A stretch of DNA of 64,000 nucleotides from Agathobacter ruminis (GTDB taxonomy: Bacteria; Bacillota; Clostridia; Lachnospirales; Lachnospiraceae), in the NCBI RefSeq assembly GCF_002735305.1, contig NZ_PDYG01000134.1, positions 1 to 64,000 on the forward strand, written 5' to 3'. The position numbers and the translations under genes were made by a program. The notes below the pieces were generated by a model. That model was not told the DNA's origin. It was given only the letters and a program-made list of their open reading frames with translations, and searched no databases. Below, piece after piece: positions 61,273 to 64,000 of this stretch. Position 1 is the stretch's first letter; the number at the start of each line of letters is the position of its first letter.

Positions 61273-61962
61273 ATGAATACATTGAAGCAGGACCCAAAGA
61301 ATTATGACAAGGGGGAAGCAGAACTGCTTCCCCCTTCTTTTTCGGATGCAATTGCCATGTCGAAGCAACGGGCTGCAATCGCGATCTTAAAGGAGGAAAT
61401 TGCACGCGATGATGCCGGGTTGTCACAGGCTGCATTTGCATACGCAGTAGAGAAAGGAGCCAAAAAAGTCGTCATTTATCTGTTGAAACATCATGCCCTT
61501 GAAAGCCTGGCACCGCTGGGTACGGCGGATGACGATTTGTTTGGACTGATCCGGGAAATCAGACCGGAAAAATTAGATGATGAAATTGTATTTGAGATTT
61601 ATTTTGCTGCACTTCGCTCGCGCAAGGCGAACGACCGACTGAACCTTCTGGTTCGCTGGGGCGTGCCGTTGGATGTGACGAATGAGGATGGACAGACACT
61701 GATACAGGCTCTGGAACATGAGATGGCAAACATATCCTATCCGAAGAACCGACGCGGCGAACTGTTGTTGCGCCGTGACCGACATATCTGTGAGCGGTTA
61801 AAAAAACTCGAAGAAACAGGGAGGCTGGCAGGTACTTTGCGAAGACGCAAATGGATTCATGCCGCAGTAATCGGCTTTTGCCTGTTGCTGATTGCCGTCA
61901 TTTGTTTCTTTGGAGGATATGCAATTGCAAGCGGCGCAGTGGAACAATTGCACCTGATGTGA
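61273..61962 (+). CDS. Hypothetical protein with helical repeats and C-terminal membrane anchor
   Basis: Up to 229 residues. Residues about 27-165 are helical pairs resembling weak ankyrin-like repeats (AAFAYAVEKGAKKVVIYLLKHH). Residues about 196-225 form one membrane helix after an RRRKW stop signal. The start is uncertain. The ATG at 61273 lies about six bases after a TACAAT box and has no ribosome site, so it would be leaderless. The next in-frame ATG is at 61357, downstream of a terminator hairpin. The function is unknown. Confidence 0.6.
   Translation: MNTLKQDPKNYDKGEAELLPPSFSDAIAMSKQRAAIAILKEEIARDDAGLSQAAFAYAVEKGAKKVVIYLLKHHALESLAPLGTADDDLFGLIREIRPEKLDDEIVFEIYFAALRSRKANDRLNLLVRWGVPLDVTNEDGQTLIQALEHEMANISYPKNRRGELLLRRDRHICERLKKLEETGRLAGTLRRRKWIHAAVIGFCLLLIAVICFFGGYAIASGAVEQLHLM
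61309..61342 (+). terminator. Terminator hairpin inside the 5' end of the following ORF
   Basis: AGGGGGAAGCAG pairs with CTGCTTCCCCCT across a two-base loop, followed by TCTTTTT. It probably ends metY transcription, yet it lies 36 bases inside the longest reading frame of the next gene and behind that gene's candidate promoter. Confidence 0.8.
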
Positions 61963-62008
61963 TATAATCAAAGGTCGGATTAGATATTAAATCCAAAAGG
62001 AGATTATC

Positions 62009-63400
62009 ATGTTTCAAAAAACAAACAAACAACCGTCAGGCGGACTCAAAATTATCATTGTCGGCTGCGGTAAAGTGGGAAGTACTCTTTTGGAAGAATT
62101 ATCCAAGGAGGGGCATGAACTTTCCATCATAGATCAACGCAGTGAGCGCATCATGGAGATGACCAATATGTATGATATTCTGGGCATCTGCGGAAATGGT
62201 GCAAGCTACAGTGTGCAAAAAGAAGCCGGAATCGAAAATGCGGATCTTGTTATTGCGGTAACAGATTCGGATGAATTAAATCTGCTTTGCTGTACCATTG
62301 CAAAACGAGTGGGCAACTGTGCAACCATTGCACGCGTGCGTACTCCGGATTACAGCAAGGAAGTCGGATATTTGCGTGATAAACTTGGTCTGGCCATGAT
62401 TATCAATCCGGAGCTTGAAGCGGCAAAAGAGGCATCGCATGTGCTGTTCTTACCGACTGCGCTGGAAGTGAATTCTTTCGCGCACGGGCAGGCGGAGATG
62501 GTCAAATTCAAGGTCCCGGCGGGAAATGAACTGATTGATATGAGCATTGCACATCTCGGCCGCCATATCACAAATGAAATATTGATTTGCGCGGTAGAGC
62601 GCGAAGGGGAAGTATATATCCCAAGCGGTAATTTTATTTTGCGCGAAGGAGATGTGGTTTCTTTTGTGTCCAATCGCAAAGTGGCGCGTGAATTTTTGCA
62701 TAAGATCGGATTTGAGACACGCCGTGTCAAGAACTGTCTGATTGTCGGTGGTGGTCGCGCCGCATATTATCTTGCCAAAGAATTGTTGCGCGGTGGAATT
62801 CGCGTGACCATTATCGAGCGTGATTTCAAACGCTGCGAGGAACTGAGTGTGCAGCTGCCGAAAGCGGTTGTAATCAACGGAGACGGTACGGATAAAGAAT
62901 TGTTAAAAGAGGCTGGCATTGAGGAGGCAGAAGCATTTGTCGCTCTGACCGGAATCGACGAGGAGAATATCCTTTTGACATTGCATGCAAAGAAGGTTAG
63001 CAATGCCAAAGTGGTTACCAAGATCAACCGTATCACATTCACGGAAGTCATCGACAATCTTGACCTCGGTAGTGTGATTTATCCGAAATATATTACATCC
63101 GAAGCAATTATCGCATATGTGCGTGCGCGCAAAGCCTCAAAGTGTTCCAATGTGGAAACTCTGTATCATATGTTTAATCACAGAGTTGAGGCAATTGAGT
63201 TCAAAGCACAGGAAGAAAGTGCAGTGACCAATATTGCTTTCAAGGATATGCATTTGAAAAAAGACTTATTGGTTGCATGTATCGCGCGCAAAGGAAGCGT
63301 GATCATTCCTTCCGGTGATGATTGTATTCTTCCGGGAGACACCGTCATGATTGTCACCAGACATACCGGATTCAATGAATTGACGGATATCATGGCGTAG
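62009..63400 (+). CDS. trkA: Trk potassium uptake regulatory protein
   Basis: 463 residues with two RCK units. The first NAD-binding motif is IIIVGCGKVGSTLLEEL (about residues 14-30) and the second is CLIVGGGRAAYYLAKEL (about 238-254). Each is followed by a TrkA-C domain. It gates the TrkH channel from the cytosol. AAAAGGAG precedes the ATG. It is followed by trkH 10 bp later. Confidence 0.94.
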   Translation: MFQKTNKQPSGGLKIIIVGCGKVGSTLLEELSKEGHELSIIDQRSERIMEMTNMYDILGICGNGASYSVQKEAGIENADLVIAVTDSDELNLLCCTIAKRVGNCATIARVRTPDYSKEVGYLRDKLGLAMIINPELEAAKEASHVLFLPTALEVNSFAHGQAEMVKFKVPAGNELIDMSIAHLGRHITNEILICAVEREGEVYIPSGNFILREGDVVSFVSNRKVAREFLHKIGFETRRVKNCLIVGGGRAAYYLAKELLRGGIRVTIIERDFKRCEELSVQLPKAVVINGDGTDKELLKEAGIEEAEAFVALTGIDEENILLTLHAKKVSNAKVVTKINRITFTEVIDNLDLGSVIYPKYITSEAIIAYVRARKASKCSNVETLYHMFNHRVEAIEFKAQEESAVTNIAFKDMHLKKDLLVACIARKGSVIIPSGDDCILPGDTVMIVTRHTGFNELTDIMA

Positions 63401-63410
63401 GAGGAGTAGG

Positions 63411-64000
63411 ATGAACGGTTCGATAGTTCGTGTGATTCTTGGTAATATTCTGAAAATTGCCGCAAGCTTTTTGCTGTTGCCGCTCGTAATCGCAATCGGT
63501 TACGGAGAATCAGGCTGGAAATATTTTTTGATTACCATGCTGATCGGCTGGGCGGTAGGTATTTTACTGACCATCAGAAAACCAAAGACCACTGTTTTTT
63601 ATTTAAAAGAAGGATGTGCGGCAACGGCACTCAGCTGGATTGTGATGAGTCTGCTCGGTTGTCTGCCGTTTTACCTGTCGGGAGAGATCCCGTCTTTCAT
63701 TGATGCACTGTTTGAGACGGTATCGGGATTTACCACGACGGGAGCAAGTATTCTGCCGGATGTGGAAGCACTTTCGCACGGAATGCTTTTCTGGCGAAGC
63801 TTTACGCACTGGATCGGAGGCATGGGTGTCCTGGTATTCATGCTGGCGATTATTCCGATGAGTGGCGGATCCAATATCAATCTGATGCGTGCGGAAAGCC
63901 CGGGACCGTCAGTGGGCAAGCTGGTACCGAAAATGCGTACCACAGCCAGAACCCTTTATTTGATTTATTTTGGACTGACCATTGCGGAATTTTTGATTTT
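63411..64000 (+). CDS. trkH: Trk potassium channel subunit (partial, runs off the window)
   Basis: The first 196 residues are visible. They have hydrophobic helices and the first selectivity-filter loop FETVSGFTTTGASIL, then WRSFTHWIGGMGVLVF, as in TrkH/KtrB. GGAGGAGTAGG precedes the ATG. The C-terminal half lies beyond the window. Confidence 0.93.
   Translation, partial: MNGSIVRVILGNILKIAASFLLLPLVIAIGYGESGWKYFLITMLIGWAVGILLTIRKPKTTVFYLKEGCAATALSWIVMSLLGCLPFYLSGEIPSFIDALFETVSGFTTTGASILPDVEALSHGMLFWRSFTHWIGGMGVLVFMLAIIPMSGGSNINLMRAESPGPSVGKLVPKMRTTARTLYLIYFGLTIAEFLI

Overview
The window reads as chromosomal DNA of an anaerobic gut Clostridia, most likely a Lachnospiraceae member. This is inferred from gene content and families, not from an alignment. 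The supports are a fused energy-coupling-factor ATPase next to ecfT-truA-rplM-rpsI, a VanW protein, SPFH/zinc-ribbon/TPM genes, GH43/GH5/GH3 plant-fibre glycosidases, and an O2-sensitive nadABC plus thiC cofactor repertoire.

Layout. 1-0.5 kb: right part of a giant imperfect palindrome. 0.5-8.4 kb: a TetM-like ribosomal GTPase with a C-terminal NYN nuclease domain, signal peptidase I, an Mrp/NBP35 ATPase, an RlmI-like methyltransferase, a DUF1858 protein and a parvulin. 8.4-12.5 kb: C69 dipeptidase, GH43 and an esterase-like hydrolase. 12.5-19 kb: an SPFH / zinc-ribbon / TPM operon, a 3'-5' exonuclease and a VanW protein. 19-26.7 kb: AIR-synthase-like, Lrp, aminotransferase, trmL, the ECF module, truA, rplM and rpsI.

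26.7-36 kb is an AT-richer, decaying accessory island immediately after rpsI. It holds a ParB stub, an AbiEi gene with a broken AbiEii, a leader-peptide attenuator whose target gene has lost its body, fragments of a methyltransferase and of DUF4256 and DUF4143 proteins, an adenosine deaminase homologue, an EAL protein, a minisatellite, a PD-(D/E)XK-like protein and a BlaI/BlaR1 pair. 36-41.5 kb: vitamin B6 kinase with an ECF S component, radical SAM, MFS, GH5 and a membrane XRE regulator. 41.9-44.9 kb: nadABC, with nadB missing an internal segment. 45-49 kb: GH3 and a hydrolase, each flanked by giant palindromes. 49.2-52.2 kb: TPP riboswitch-thiE-thiD-thiC. 52.4-58.9 kb: EAL, GGDEF, methyltransferase and glgX. 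58.9-64 kb: tRNA-Pro, SDR, metY, a hypothetical gene, trkA and the start of trkH.

The most unusual content is non-coding. (a) Three giant imperfect palindromes of about 0.6 kb (1-470, 44886-45521, 47852-48427), plus one solitary arm (52206-52300), share a nested stem / two-hairpin core. Paired positions change together between copies, as expected for a conserved RNA or single-stranded DNA fold. (b) A second family of about 130-bp three-hairpin elements has three full copies and two remnants. Two of these copies begin exactly at the TAA stop codon of the preceding gene. Neither family is explained by a gene in the window.
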